Shown here one piece after another: positions 33,580 to 46,903 of a stretch of 64,000 bases of DNA. Each line of letters starts with the position of its first letter. Position 1 is the first letter of the stretch. The notes beneath the pieces were generated by a model. That model did no database searches. It worked only from the letters and a program-made list of their open reading frames with translations, and was not told where the DNA came from. Origin of the DNA: Cunninghamia lanceolata (lineage: Eukaryota; Streptophyta; Pinopsida; Cupressales; Cupressaceae); contig BSBN01001017.1 in the NCBI GenBank assembly GCA_027924645.1, positions 11,496,501-11,560,500 of the forward strand. Direction: 5' to 3'. A program made the translations under genes and the position numbers.

Positions 33580-36500
33580 TCTTTCTTCCTCTATCACTGG
33601 ATTCTTAATGTCAATGTCACCTTGAAATGATGTATCCCCTTAATTTTGTTCATCTAACTTACCTAAAAACTCTTTTGGAGCAACTATATTGACTTGATAT
33701 GGCTGATCATGATGATATATCGGGCTGATGCACTCAAGAATCTGATAACTTTTCACTAGACAACCTGATTGTAGCTCTTCCTATATTGCTGTCAATGATT
33801 TTTCTTCATCTAGAGGACTCATTTCTTCTTGTTCTTGCATATATATGATCTAATTAAGCCATTGTTCACACTCATAATTATCAACCAATTGAAATGAACT
33901 GCTATTCTCTACCTCTGTATCAACAAATTCAGGTTTAAAACTGGACACTTGTGAGGCATCTGATTGCTAATCCGGATCCTTAGCATGATTGTTCATCAAA
34001 TCTGATTCATTATTCTCCTTAATGACATCCTTAGTAGAAGAAATCTGATCTTGTACATTACTCTGTTCATTGTCTTGTGACTAAAAATTAGATTTTAACA
34101 AAGTTGGGACAACATATTGGTTAGTTGAGTGAACTTGTTGATTTTGGCTAGAGAAAAACAACTAAGGAGGCTTGCTTTCCTTATTATTTGCATTAGATGA
34201 ATCAATTAGTGGGCCTTCAATATCCTCCATCCAATGGTTCTTTTCATATTTGTATACTTCTAAGTAAGGGAATTCCCCATGCAAAGCCATATCCACCCTC
34301 CAGATAAAGGTGTGACAATCAATCTCATTATGCTGATCCATGGCATGGATCCTAAATTCCTTGGATGAAGCTATATCACACAGTGTTAGTGAAGACCATT
34401 TCTTTTCTTTGTTTTTGTTTAATGCATCCTTCCAAAATGATAAATATTCATGACTAGGAAGCTTAGACAACTTGAAGAGAGACCTATTAATGATGATGTT
34501 AGTCAAAACAACAAGAGATAAAATTCACAAAGAACTTTGTCTTATCTTGAAGAATATGGAGAATATTTAGAAAATAGTTCTCAATTCCAAGTCTATGGTA
34601 ATCAGGTCATGATTGTGTTGGACTCACTCAAGGTTCAATGTGAAGCTATTTGTTCAAGGGGCCTTACGTGATTTAAATGTTCATTACTGGAAATTGTCAC
34701 TTGTTCTTTGCAAATAACCTCAAATACTTTTAAAGATGTCAATCATTTGCAAACAATTATAACTCTCAATTCAAACTTTGCATAAATTTCACAGAAATAG
34801 ACTTCATATTTCAAACTTTATTAAAATCCTTAAAGATCTTTAGCATTTCCATGTATTTAGTAGAATCTTTAACAATTTCCTTTCGATGACTACGTTTCAG
34901 CTATTTATTTAAACTATTGGTAAAAAGAAAGATAAAAGTTAAGGTTTAGGAACATGATCTTAAACAACTATGATGTTTTGTTACTCACGTGGACAAGTTC
35001 TGATAACTTTAGACAATTTAAAAACATAAACTCTTATATGCTAATCCAGATCATTTCACAAATTAACATATTAAATTCCAATCTCCAAGAAAATATATCA
35101 AAAAGAACACATAAATTGAATAACACTCTAGAATAAATGCATAAATTCAATGTTTGTATTTACCAATATGTGTTGGTTGTTTCACATTTACAATATTTCA
35201 TGACATTAACTTTTTGAATACATCAACAAAATCACCAGAACTTATAGATGTTTTTATAGATATAGCAAGGAAATCGGATGTTCCACATATTATTTGCTAC
35301 AGACATAGGCAAAATCCTAACTCCACTCACTATGCTCAAAGTATTTTCTAGAAATCACTTCTCTTGCAAATTCTCCAATAACTTTCCTATATTAGCCACG
35401 TGTCTTAAAATATGACTATCAAAGATCTTTATATAGAATACGATCGCCCTATTATGGTTACAAAATCACCAACAATCCAATAATGCCAGTTGTCACTCCT
35501 AAAATATCTTAGAAGAATATTCCTTTCTAAGTGCAAAGATGCCTTTTAGAATCTTTTGAAACATTTAACCTTAACTTTGACCATTCACTAATAGAATATC
35601 ATAAACAGAGTACAACATGAAATAATGAACAAACACCCTAATCAATATCTCTGGAATCTTCTATCTGTATATTCCATTTCTTCTTGCTCATGTAATGTGT
35701 AAATCTTTCAATTATGGTGGATATGGATACATGACTAGTTCTTTGAGAGGCATCCCAGGTATACTGTTGCATCTCCACACTTGTTTTTAATACTTGTACT
35801 CTATTTTCTCTATCTTCTCTCCTCTTATGATACTTTTTAATCTTGGCGCTCATCTCCATCATTCTTTCCATTGCTTATTCATCCAATTGGTTCACAAGAT
35901 CCTCAATGTATGACTAGAATATATCCTTAAACTCCTTTATGGATATATCCACATCATACACTTGCATTTGGGGGCACAGATGCTTAACCAGATGCTCCAC
36001 TATCTTTACATGTTTCTTTAACAACTCTTGAGCAATTTTTTTCTTATTCTTCCACATTAACAAGGCAAGGTCTAATTACCCCCTCTTCAAACTTTAGTTA
36101 CATCTTCATTTTAGGAATTTGAAACACAACTTGTGGAGTCATGACACCCTCATTTACTAAGGACTATGTATGTCCTTCCAAAGCATTAAGTCTCTTCAAC
36201 TCATCCTTGTTCTGCTTTATTCTTTCTTGGCATCTTAGTATTATGTTAGCACAATTATTTCTCTCAGTCAATGTAACATTCCAATTTCTAATTGCAATTT
36301 TTATTACTTCCTCTCCCTTATGAATGAATGCCCGGACAAAGTCTTCCAGCATGTTAGCTTCATGCTTCTTATTTTCTATTTCCCCAATCTACTCTTTATA
36401 TAAAATAGTTAGCTCAAAAGATAATTCTGGTACACTTTGTGTAGGATCAAATATCCCTTGAATGAGTTGTTGATACTAAGAAATTTACCCCTTCAAATCT

Positions 36501-39500
36501 TTCATTTTCTTCTTGTCTTTTCTCATTTTACTTGTAGTCCATTTAGTCATTTCTTGTAATTCCTCAATGTGTTGTTCTCTATTGACATGGCCAACATTCA
36601 CACTAATAACATTGTATTCTTCAACACCTATTTCCCCCTTTTCTTTATCAGCTTGAGGGATTGCTATTTGAATATTTCTAGCACTAGAGGGATCCCTTTT
36701 TATGGATGACATGGTTTTATCCTTCCTTTTTCCTCTCTTAATAGCCTCATTAGTTAACAAACTTTTAATATCAATTGGTACTATTTGGATTGCTGAATCT
36801 TGTCTTACTTCAGATCCTAGCCAAGATGGCACCTCCTTATCTAGATTTGTATCTACATATTTCTCATTAATTACCTCTTCTTGAAGCCCTTCTATGATTA
36901 CTTCTTCTTGTTCTTGCTCTTGTTGTTTTTTATCATGCTACTATTGTGGGGGGAATTACTGAGGAAGTTGTTGTCCCTGTTGGAAATTCTCTACATTATG
37001 TTGTTTTCCACTATGGGGTACTTCAGGATTAGAAATGTGAAGTGGTGTATCTTGTCTTTCATCATCTCCTTGTTCCTCCATCTTATCTATGAGCACATTT
37101 TCTTGATTAACCTCTCCTTGAACAACTTGTACCTTTCCCATGTTGGTACTCTCTTTTTCTCTTAGTTCATTTCTCAGTATCTCCTTAGCAGCTTCTTTAG
37201 CTTCTTCCATAATGTTCTTTGGGACCAATTTCTCAAAAGGATCAATTATTTTAATATTTTGTATTGATGGGGTAATAGCCTATTGTGATACCCCAGTATC
37301 CAATACTCCTAGCATGAGAGATGATTTAGGTATTTGCCTATCTTCTTCTTCCTCACTATTCATCTCAAAGCTGTCATCACTACCTTCATCTTCACCTTCC
37401 TCTTCATCATCTTCCACATCCTCAATTTTATCTACATCCACTACCTCTACATTTTCTTTAGTGGATTCTTGGGCCTTGGATGTATTTTCTATCATTTCCT
37501 TGGTCATTTCTTGTTTGACTAGTATCAACCCCTGTATTTTCTCTTGTTGGATTTGTTTTGTAACTATGGGTGTTTTCTAAGATACCTACAATGTTTGGAC
37601 AATTGGGTCTTGTTGCACATTTTTAGATGATTGTTAAGGAGTCTGTCCTACTAGATCAACTACAATTCATGCTTCTCCTTTTGTATATGTGACAACTCCT
37701 GAAGTAATGGTCACAGTCACCGCTAGTGCATAGGGATCTAATAGTGTAGCTCTTGTATCTACTTTAGTTATTCATGCTTCCACTATTTGTCTTTTCCTCT
37801 TCAAGAAGTCATCAAACTTGTCATCGACTTTTAAACTCCTCTTTTCACCTTTCTTTGAAAGAGTGACTATTATACCTTTAGCCTCCAACTTTGTAATTCT
37901 CTCTTTTAACCATGAGTTTGAGAGGGCAATTACTGATCTTGATATATTTTCAATTGAAGCCTCTTCAAGTTGAGTCTAATTTGGTTCTGCAATGAATTCT
38001 TCAGACACTTTATTTATGTCGTAGCTATCATGTAACACCTTTTCATCATCATTCTTTATTTCTTGGGGCACCTCTAGTACTCCCAATGTCCTTATTTGGT
38101 CCAACATCAATCTTTGGTAAGCTCTTTTCTTCACCTCTGCTTCATTATCATAATCAACCCAATAGTCTTCAATATGGGGCTAGTGTTTAAATTTCTTATT
38201 CACAAAATTATATATCCTTCTAAAAGGATCAAATGATCTGGCCAACTCAAAAGTCTAGAAACCATAATACTATAGTTCTGCCTCTGATACCATAGTTGAT
38301 TCTTCATTGACACAAATGTATCTACCAATACTGAATGGGAACTTGATAATACCATTGCCAAATTTTGTTTTGTACATTTGATTAATGCTCAATATTTGCT
38401 TGGTGAACTCCAACAATACCATCTTATCTATTGGATACCTAGTCTAAAGGGTTCACTTGTCAAGCCTTCTATTCTGATATAGGTAAAAGTAGAAAATTGA
38501 ATATACCAGACATTGTGTAAATTAATGGCATTTCATGTCTGTTTTGGTAATCTTTTCTCCTTATCCCCTATCAATATTCTTACCAAGTACATGTAAAATA
38601 CATCTTTCACCCTAACATGGTTTTGCATTACATTTTTCTCTTGTAGGTTGGGGTAGTGATCATACACAAGCATTTGTCTTGGCCCACTTCCTAATGTACC
38701 AATCCTACGTATTCCATTTAATTGCATGTTTGTTGCACAAGAATATACCACATATGAAGACATAAAGAACATCTTATGCTCGTTCATTCTCATAGCTTGT
38801 TTGAAAATAGTATTACTGTTGGCCTAGGCCAAATGAATTGCCCCTGTCTCTTTTCTAATAAATTGGATCACTTGAAACATCCATGGTTCACACTTACTAA
38901 CATCTTCTAGTCCCATTACCCTACTTAGCAAATTAATCAATATGTGAATCTCCTCTTTGAAATCAATTCTGTATAATGTTTTTGGTACCCTAACTCTTGC
39001 CTTTGGCTTCTTATCTAAGGGATACCATTCATAGAATATCACACTTTTGCATGATCCTTCATTACTCTTGAAGTCTGCTGCATATTGTTCTTCATTTATT
39101 TCCTTCATTTTATCTGTAATCTTCAAGCCAAAAGTCTTAGCTATGCCCTCAACTGATAAATCTGCATACACTACACCATTGTATACCACCTTCCTAGAAT
39201 TCCTGTCATGTCTCTGGATACATTCAATAACCAAATCCCTAGCTTCCATTGCTAATGGGAATCTTGCAACATTATATAACCCCACGTCTAGTATGTTTCT
39301 CATTCCCAAAGTTGCTCCTAGGTCTCTGAGCTGTTGTAGAAGTGTAACAGAATCCAAATCCCTAATTTCGATGTCAACCTCCATTCCACTAGTAGTGTAT
39401 ATCTAAGAATTCTATCCTTTGTGTGGAAATGTCTCTTCAACCACTTCTTTCTTCTTCACCTCTATTTTCATTTCTTTTCTAGCTGCCTTCACTACAACCT

Positions 39501-39516
39501 TTCATTTGGGAGCCAT
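33574..39516 (-). pseudogene. Element E: broken giant ORF (~1,980 codons) of unknown function
   Basis: From ATG at 39514-39516 (MAPK, then a stop) to TGA at 33574-33576 one coding trace can be followed. It is in one phase at 39.5-38.5 kb, shifted at about 38.5-36.1 kb, and back in the first phase from 35.9 kb. The longest clean piece (38824-39384) starts MEVDIEIRDLDSVTLLQQL and looks like a folded domain (VVYADLSVEGIAKTFGL, CEPWMFQVIQFIRKETG). The middle is Lys/Glu-rich with a strongly acidic stretch (37350-37430, DVEDDEEEGEDEGSDDSFE). The C-terminal third is Gln/Glu-rich and helical. No RT, integrase, transposase or host family recognised. The general layout (N-terminal domain, acidic middle, coiled-coil end) resembles ORF2 of B, but I cannot align them. 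Confidence 0.6.
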
Positions 39517-41900
39517 CCTATCAAATACAGTACCTTTTAACAACCATGTTTTATGTTGTCAAGGGTTTTACCGCAAATTTTTACCATTTAATGTTTTACC
39601 CTAAGCCTCTTTTCTTTTGAATTATACATATTTACCTTACCGTGTTTAAATTTATGATTTATCACAATGAATTACAGTAATTAACTAATTTTAACCCATT
39701 CTGTTACCTTACTGCAATTACTATAAAATTATCATAATTTTATTCTGTTAATCACAAGTAAGAGTTTATTTGGTACATACCTAAACCACAAGTGTTGACT
39801 TTATACTATTGACAAGATCCATTTACCTTCCCAGTTCACTACAACCGTCTCCAAATTTCAATTTGCCCTTGGATCGCCCTTCACCTTAGATTTGTAAAAT
39901 GCTCTACAACTAAATTCTAAATGGAATTATGAAATTACTCATAATTAGATTTCCTTTTTACTCCTTCGAATTTAAGTTTTCTGTGGTAGATGTGTATTAA
40001 ATGTTGTAGTTAATGCATACAATTCAATTTATGTTTTACCTTTACCATTCAATACATATTTTGAATTTTGTATATGTTGGCCTTTTGTACTTTTGCATTT
40101 TGTATATCATATACAAGCACTTTTCACTAAAGCACGCCTAATAAGTCTTAATTTACTTTAGTATTTTCTCTCTCTTACCTATTGTATATTTTTGTTTTGT
40201 ATATCCTCATGTATATCTTATATAATCATCGAAATATACAAATTCAGATTCTATTGTGTTTTATAAATCAAATTGGAATTAGTTTCTAGTCCAGTTTTGT
40301 ATTTATGTCTTTTGTATCCCTTTTTGTATATTGCATTCATGCACTTTAAATATACATAGGTAGACCCCACACACAATATACAATGTTCAAACCTTTAATC
40401 GCATCAAGTTTTGCATATAACTTATTTGTATATTGTTATGTATATCATATACATGTGAATATACAAATGCTCATGATGTTGACCTTTTGTCCTTTGTTAT
40501 GAGTAAATGCACTTTATTCATTATTTAATCCTGGAATCAAATCCACAAATGCATCTTTCACCTTTTGTATTTCTAATACATGCATCTAAATATACACACG
40601 TGGACTTCACTTAAAATTCATGTTTTGTTTAACCTTTTGGATCGAGTCTGGCTTTGTATTTGTATATAAGATACATGCAGTTATACATACAACAATACAT
40701 ACAAAGACAAGCATTCACTTTCATTTTCTAGACTCAATTGAATCTTACCTTCGGGTCTGGATATGCATTTGTATCAAAAGGTACACCAAAACAATGTATT
40801 TATCATACAAATGAGACGACTCTAATCTTATACATCATTTTGAATTTATTCTTGACATCTGCTCATGCATATTTCAAATTTGTATTTCTAATACATGAGT
40901 TGTAATATACAAATACAAACTACGGATTTCCACGTTTATTCAATTCACCCTAAAGCACTGTTAGGTCTAGACTTGCATAAGTTTGCTTTAAACCACTAAC
41001 AACAAGTAATTTAAAGCACGATGAATGTAACAACCCAACAAACCAAATGCATAATAGATACATGCCAACGATAATGTATATCAGATACACGTTGACCAAG
41101 AATGAATCTAGCATTGAATTTTCATGCAACGTGCATAACTCTCAAAATACACATAATTTTTAAATGGTTCAAAAGGCAACCCTAACTGATTTTCAATGTA
41201 GATTTTATTGATAAAAACCATTAATCATCGAGCATTGTGAAACTCAAAATTCAAGCACCAAGGACATTTTACCAATACCACCAAGCAAGCAAAAAACTAC
41301 ACAAGCCAGAAGCAAAAGCCACAGCAAGGGTCCTCATTTTGCTAAAGGGTAAAAATGGGGCATGTTGTGAGCATCACAACAACTAGCAACCAAATAAAAT
41401 AACCAAATTCAACAAAACTCAAGGAACAAGATGAAATAAATCAGAAATTTCCAACTTCTTTATATGCAAGCTGCTGCTCAATCATAGAAAGAATGTATTC
41501 ACTAACATCAAAAGAAAATTTCAAAGGAATTTACGTGTGTAATTTGATTCATTCCCATTCTTTGATCAAATTCTGAAAACAATAATTGTTTGCATTAAAC
41601 TACATAGATGGATTTAACATTCTAAGCCAACCTGGATAGAGTGTTGCTGCCAGTCAAGCATCCATAATCTCCCCAAATAGAGCCCCACTGCCAATAGGCA
41701 TCCATAGCCCCAGTGGAGATATCTGGTAATCCTCATATGTTTCAAATGATTTCTTTGATTATTCAGATTGTATTCATCATTAATACTTTTGATATTACAA
41801 TAAAGTTCATGCTTAATAGATAATAGAATCCTGTTAATGACATGTATGGTGGAGATTATAGTGGTAGCAAAGGAAAAACCTTTAGATTTTTCACTTAATA
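39517..41900 (-). other. AT-rich region, probably LTR of G2 or of the E unit
   Basis: No gene. It contains the second TTGTAT/ATACAA array (39980-41120) and a small hairpin GTTGTGA-GCA-TCACAAC (41364-41380). It lies between a gypsy polypurine-like tract (about 41905-41925) and the start of E. Neither a primer site nor a second LTR copy was found, so ownership is uncertain. Confidence 0.4.
39980..41120 (-). repeat. Second TTGTAT/ATACAA array
   Basis: More than 20 TTGTAT or ATACAA words by eye, including the near-perfect palindrome TTGTATAT-C-ATATACAA at 40100-40116. On the minus strand, the sense of G2, the excess word is ATACAAA, as in the first array in the sense of G0. Confidence 0.72.
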
Positions 41901-42283
41901 CAAGTGTCCACTATCCCCCAAACCTACTCCTAGAATCTTAAAGATATGTATTTGTATGATTCCTTGGATATTTTAATTTGCTGATGGTGAATAAAATCTT
42001 TAGAAGACCAAACAAACAAACTACATCTATGAAAGTCACAACTTATGCATAAATTTCAAATGGTTTTCTCAGTTCTATAAATTTCATTGTTTTTTAAAGT
42101 TGGTAGCCTACTCCTATATATCCATAATTAAAATGAAGATCCCCACAAACAAAGACACGCCCAAAAACAAAAAAACAACAAAACTAACAAACAACCAAAC
42201 AAACAAACAAAACAGACAACAAAAACAAACCAAGACTATACAATGTTTACAATATAGTACAGGTAAGACTTAGCTCAACACTT
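41901..42283 (-). other. G2 3' non-coding: polypurine-like tract and (AAAC)-rich repeat
   Basis: In minus sense GGTTTGGGGGATAGTGG (about 41925-41909) is a candidate polypurine tract. An A/C-only stretch of AAAC, AAC and CAAA units covers about 42142-42232, just after the integrase stop. No ORF. Confidence 0.5.
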
Positions 42284-43437
42284 TTAGGCATGAAAGTAAT
42301 GTTTAAGATATTGACCATTAATAGGTAATGGAATATATTCACCAGTTAAAGTCTTCAACCTAAATGTATTGTTCTTTATAATTTCAGCAATCTGGAGTGG
42401 ACCTATCCACAACTTATCAAATTTCCCATGATTTCCTTTTTTCTCATGGGCTTTATCCCAACATAAGACTAAGTCTAAGATTTTAAAAGTCTTAACTCTA
42501 GCTCTTTTATCAAACCATATTTTTACTACTGCTTGATGTTTGTCAAACCTATCTATGGCTTGATTCCTTTTCTCCTCCAGGTATAGCAACTGAACTAACC
42601 TAGCTTCTCTATGATCATCAAAACCTAAGTACTCATTAGCAAACTTCCAGATTGGGATTCTCAAATTAACAAGCAAAATTGCATTTGTGCCATATACCAA
42701 ATGGTATGGTGAATTTCCCAATGCTACTTTAACTTTTGTTCTATCAATCCACAAAGCATACTTCAATAAGGTATTCCATTCCCTAGGGTTTTTGGCAATC
42801 AAATTTTTAATGATATCTAACAAAATTTTGTTAGTGGATTCTGCTAACCCATTACCCTATGGATAATAATTCAATGAAAATTTCAAAACAATGCCATATT
42901 CAAATGCCCAGTTTGAAAATTTTAAAGAAGAAAATGCAATGCCGTTGTCACATACCAGTGTATAAGGTACACCAAATCTGGTTATGACATTTTCCTCCAG
43001 AAATTTGATGACAACCTCAGTGGTAGATAACTTACAATAGGTAGCCTTAGTCCATCTAGTGCAATAGTCTATCATGGTGAAAATGAATCTATGTCTAGTA
43101 AAAGATGGAGGGTTAATGACTCTAATGAAATCTAGCCCCCATTGTGTGAATGGTCTAGTTTCTATCACATGTTGCAATGGATGAGTCATATTTTTCCCCT
43201 ATCAGTGATAGTTTGACATATATGGCAACATCTAATATGTTGTTTAGTATCTTTAAACATGGTGGGCCAGTAGTACCCCACCCTCAAAATCTTATGTGTG
43301 GTGGCCAAATGAGACCCGTGCGCTGTCCCATATTTATCATGTAATTCCAACATCACCTTATCAGCTTGCTCTCTATTTAAGCATCTTAGGTATATCCCAT
43401 CATGATTCTTTTTGAATAAAATACCTCCCTGGATCAT
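42284..43437 (-). pseudogene. G2 integrase
   Basis: The zinc-binding HHCC domain (43437-43186) contains HLATTHKILRVGYYWP and CCHICQ. The core (43189-42857) has GLDFI for the first Asp and CDNG for the second, then NYYP, stop, GNGLAESTNK with the catalytic Glu. The C-terminal domain (42823-42284) ends LPLPINGQYLKHYFHA. Stops at 43196 and near 42855 separate the pieces. Confidence 0.88.
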
Positions 43438-43605
43438 ATATTTTTGGGATTTTAACCCTAGTGCCCTTCTCTAAGAAGACTTCATGTGGCTAGGATATTT
43501 TCCTGATATCAGGAATGAATTAAGATCATCATACCATCCATTTGTAGTATTGGTAGATACAACATATTATTGGTGAACAATCTTGGGATCAGTATTAGCT
43601 ATAGT

Positions 43606-44895
43606 CTAAACTAGAGTCTGACCTCTCACCAATTTCATTGGGATGATTTCCAAATCAAATTCTTGTAACACGGTGATCCATTTTGCTCTTTTGTCCCCTG
43701 GCTCATTTTGCATTAGCAACATCTTTACTGCAGCATTAAGCATGATAGCTTTAACTTGACTCCATAAAATATAATGCCTAAAATTTTTTACTGCCTTCAC
43801 TAAGGTGAAAGATTGCCTTTCAATATCCAAGTACTTTAATTTTGCACCTTTAAGGGGAGCACTCATAAACACTATTGGTTTTTCTTCATTCTCCTCACCC
43901 TTTTGTGTTAAGGCCGCTGCACATGAGTGTTCATATACAAAAGAATAAATGAAGAATGGTTTAGTATAATCTGGGCTAGTCAATACTAGAGCATTAGCAA
44001 TAGCTTCTTTTATATCTTTAAATGCTACTGTAGCCATGGGTGTCGACTCTATCTAGGCATCTTTCTTAAGCATAGCATTCAAAGGCTATACTACCTCAGC
44101 AAAACCAGTGATATTTTTTCTTACACAGTTTATCTTACCAAAAAATGAATTCAGTTCTTTCTTATTGGCAGGGAACTGTAGCTTATTAATCCCTTCCACT
44201 CTATTTGGATCAATAGAAATTCCATTCTTAGAAATAATATGCCCTAAGAGTTTACCTTCTGTCACCCCAAAGACACATTTCTTTGGGTTCAGAGATATAC
44301 CATATTTTTCACATCTCTGCAAGACTTTTTTCAAATCATCTACATGGTTAGACCTATCTTTAGAAAAAATTGTCAGATCATCCATATAAATCACTATGCA
44401 TTTACGTACTAATCCACGAAAAGCAATATCCGTGGCTCTTTAGAATGTAACCCCTGCATTGATTAAACCAAATGGCATTCTCCTATAAGCATAATTACCC
44501 CATTTACACATGAAAGTGGTTTTTAATCTATCTTCTTTATCTACCAAGACTTGATTATAACCAGAAAATCCATCCAGGAGGGACATCATCTTGGCACCAT
44601 TGACTTCCTATATGACCTCATCTAAAGGTGGTAAAGGATAATTATCTTTTGTTAAAGCCGCATTAAGGTTCCTGAAGTCTACACAAAGTCTGATATCTCC
44701 ATTCTTCTTTCTCACAGGCACTAGGTTAGCTACCCAAGTAGAATGTCTTACAGGAAAAATTATTCTGGCAAATAACAACTTCTTGACCTCCTCAATGATC
44801 AAGGGCTCTAAAATAGCATTTACAGGTCTTTTCTTCTACCTAAATGGCTTCACTCTTGGTCTCAAAGGAATCATGTGGGTTATGATAGATGTATC
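43606..44895 (-). pseudogene. G2 reverse transcriptase and gypsy RNase H
   Basis: RT begins around 44890 and shows NLVPVRKKNGDIRLCVDFRNLN, then LPPLDEVI, stop, and SLLDGFSGYNQ. The catalytic box IYMDDLTIFS is intact at about 44394-44360, followed by KCVFGV, LLGHIIS and the connection domain. RNase H (44037-43606) has FFIYSFVYEHSCAAAL and LKYLDIERQSFTLVKAV, although the first expected Asp is replaced. A few TAG stops sit at likely ancestral CAG codons. Confidence 0.88.
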
Positions 44896-45289
44896 ATACG
44901 TTTTGAGATCTTCATATGTCCATGCAATCACATGTTTATAAGCTTTTAACACATCAATTATATCATCTCTCAACTTAGTGGAGCAAGTCTTACAAATTAA
45001 TACATTTTGAGGATCCTTATCAGTGCCTAAGTTGAAAGGATCACATTTACCTCCTATTTTAGGAAGGTCTTTTTTTCTAACAACTCCATCAAAATCAAAG
45101 ATCTTCTCTAGATCAATGACTCCTTTTGGTAAGGAATTTCTTTTTCAGGTCAACAATATCTTCTTCATCCCAAGATATTTTTGGTCTATCATGTTTGTCA
45201 ATTATCTGAGCTTCAAAGACATCATGACTTGTTATAAAATCAAGGATCTATTGGTCACCTTCCAATACTTGAAAATTTGTTACATTATT

Positions 45290-45750
45290 AGGTATACTAG
45301 GAATAGACACTAGTTCTACTACAAATTTCTTCAATCCTGACAAAGCTAATGGTTCAAGAGTGCTAGCTACAACTACTAAAGTATCTAGACATTGACTCAA
45401 TTCTATGGGAATGTGTATAATATTGAAAGCATCAAAAGTCTCTATCAAATCCCAGACCCTACGTCTATAACTCACCATCTTCTAAAAGTTGTAGGCATAT
45501 AATTTTCAGACTTGCCTGACTACTAGTTTAGAATCAGATAAAACCTAAAGGACTCTTACTTTCTTCTTGATGGCCATTACTAATTCATGTACCAGTGCCT
45601 CATATTCTTCTATATTGTTAGTACATGGAAACTGTAATATGTAAGTTGCCAAAAATGACTTACCATCAGGATCAAAAAGGTCTATTCCAGCCCCTGCTGC
45701 CTTTTTGGATTTTGATTCGTCACACTTTAAAATCCACATGTTATTCTTTT
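45290..45750 (-). pseudogene. G2 second (archaeal-type-like) RNase H domain, upstream of RT
   Basis: Motifs in order: ILKCDESKSKKAAGAGIDLF with the first Asp, NNIEEYEALVHELVMAI with Glu, and VLSDSKLVVRQV with the second Asp, then YRRRVWDLIETFDAFNI and PSIPNNV. This matches a plant-retroelement aRNH pattern and is distinct from the gypsy RNase H at 43606-44037. It lies between protease and RT in transcription order. Stops occur near 45543 and 45500. Confidence 0.75.
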
Positions 45751-46141
45751 TGTGAACTGGACCCTTTGTTTTTACAGGAAGTACCTTAGGATTTGTAATA
45801 GCGTGTATATTCTCATGTATTTTTGTTTGACCTATAGGTACCGTTGTATTTTCTACAAGTTTGTGGAGGTCAGAATGATTGCTACCTTTTGTTTCCAAAG
45901 AATCACTTTGATCTTTCAGCATGACATTAACATTTTCATGTGATAGCAACTCAAGTTTATTAACAATATGTTTTCCTTCCTGACTTCCCATTTGTGCTAT
46001 ACACTTTCTATGTTGATATTCAATTATCTCTCTACACATTCCCCAGTCCTCTTCAGAATGAGCAGTCCTATGAAATCTACACCATTCTTTACATAAAACA
46101 TCCTGAATAGGAGTTCCCTGCTGGATGCATTCCCTAATTTC

Positions 46142-46790
46142 CTACCTCATGATTTGGCTAACACAACTTATGGTATTCTCTTCTTCATTAGAAGAACCAT
46201 GATTAGATTCAATGAATAAACTTGTTCTCTTATCAGTAGGTCTTGTTTTGAAATCAAAGGCCAAGATTTCTTCTATTTGGACTCCCCTATTAGAGACTCT
46301 ATACACACTAGGTTCTACTATAGCATATAGTACCTCATTTGTTTTATTGTACTTAGTTATCATATGTTTCATCTTTGGCTTTGCTTCAATCCTAATCTGA
46401 TTAGGAATGCCTCTCCAAGGTAACCACATATGTGAAAAGTCTATCACCATATATCCAGTTAGAGTTTTAGACCAATCTCTACTCAACAACATTTTGTAAT
46501 TCACAGGAATATCCACTACCTGAATGCCAATATACTGTGCGACTCTAGGATCAATATCTAATTGCATCTAAATATGTATCAACTCTCCTACGACATGTAC
46601 TTCAGATTTGTCTAGTTGAGTTACAACCTTGGTTGACTTTGTAGGGGCAAGCCCTAAAGTTTTACACACTCCCAATGGCATGACATTGGCAGAGGCACCA
46701 AAATCCACCATACAATTATGCAAGTTTTTTCCAAAAATTATTAAGGTCAACAAGAAAGGAGGAGACTCTTTCTTCTCTATATACAAAACT
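46142..46790 (-). pseudogene. G2 aspartic protease region
   Basis: NCMVDFGASANVMPLGVCK holds the active-site loop (D-F-G, where relatives have DSG or DTG). It is followed by KVVTQLDKSEVHVVGELIHI, a stop at 46568, then VVDIPVNYKMLLSRDWSKTL and WLPWRGIPNQIRIE. This segment is typical of Tat/Athila-type elements. Confidence 0.8.
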
Positions 46791-46903
46791 ACATTAGTAC
46801 TCGTAGGTTGCTCAGTACCTTTGTTCTTATCCTTAGTTTGTATGTCTTTACTATGATTAATTGGACCTATTGAATCTTCTCGAGGACCTAATTTATCTAA
46901 CGA

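Noticed and set aside
37140..37580. 146-codon plus-strand Ser-rich ORF
   Set aside because: It is antisense to the acidic Glu/Asp tract of E; the Ser-rich reading is its mirror.
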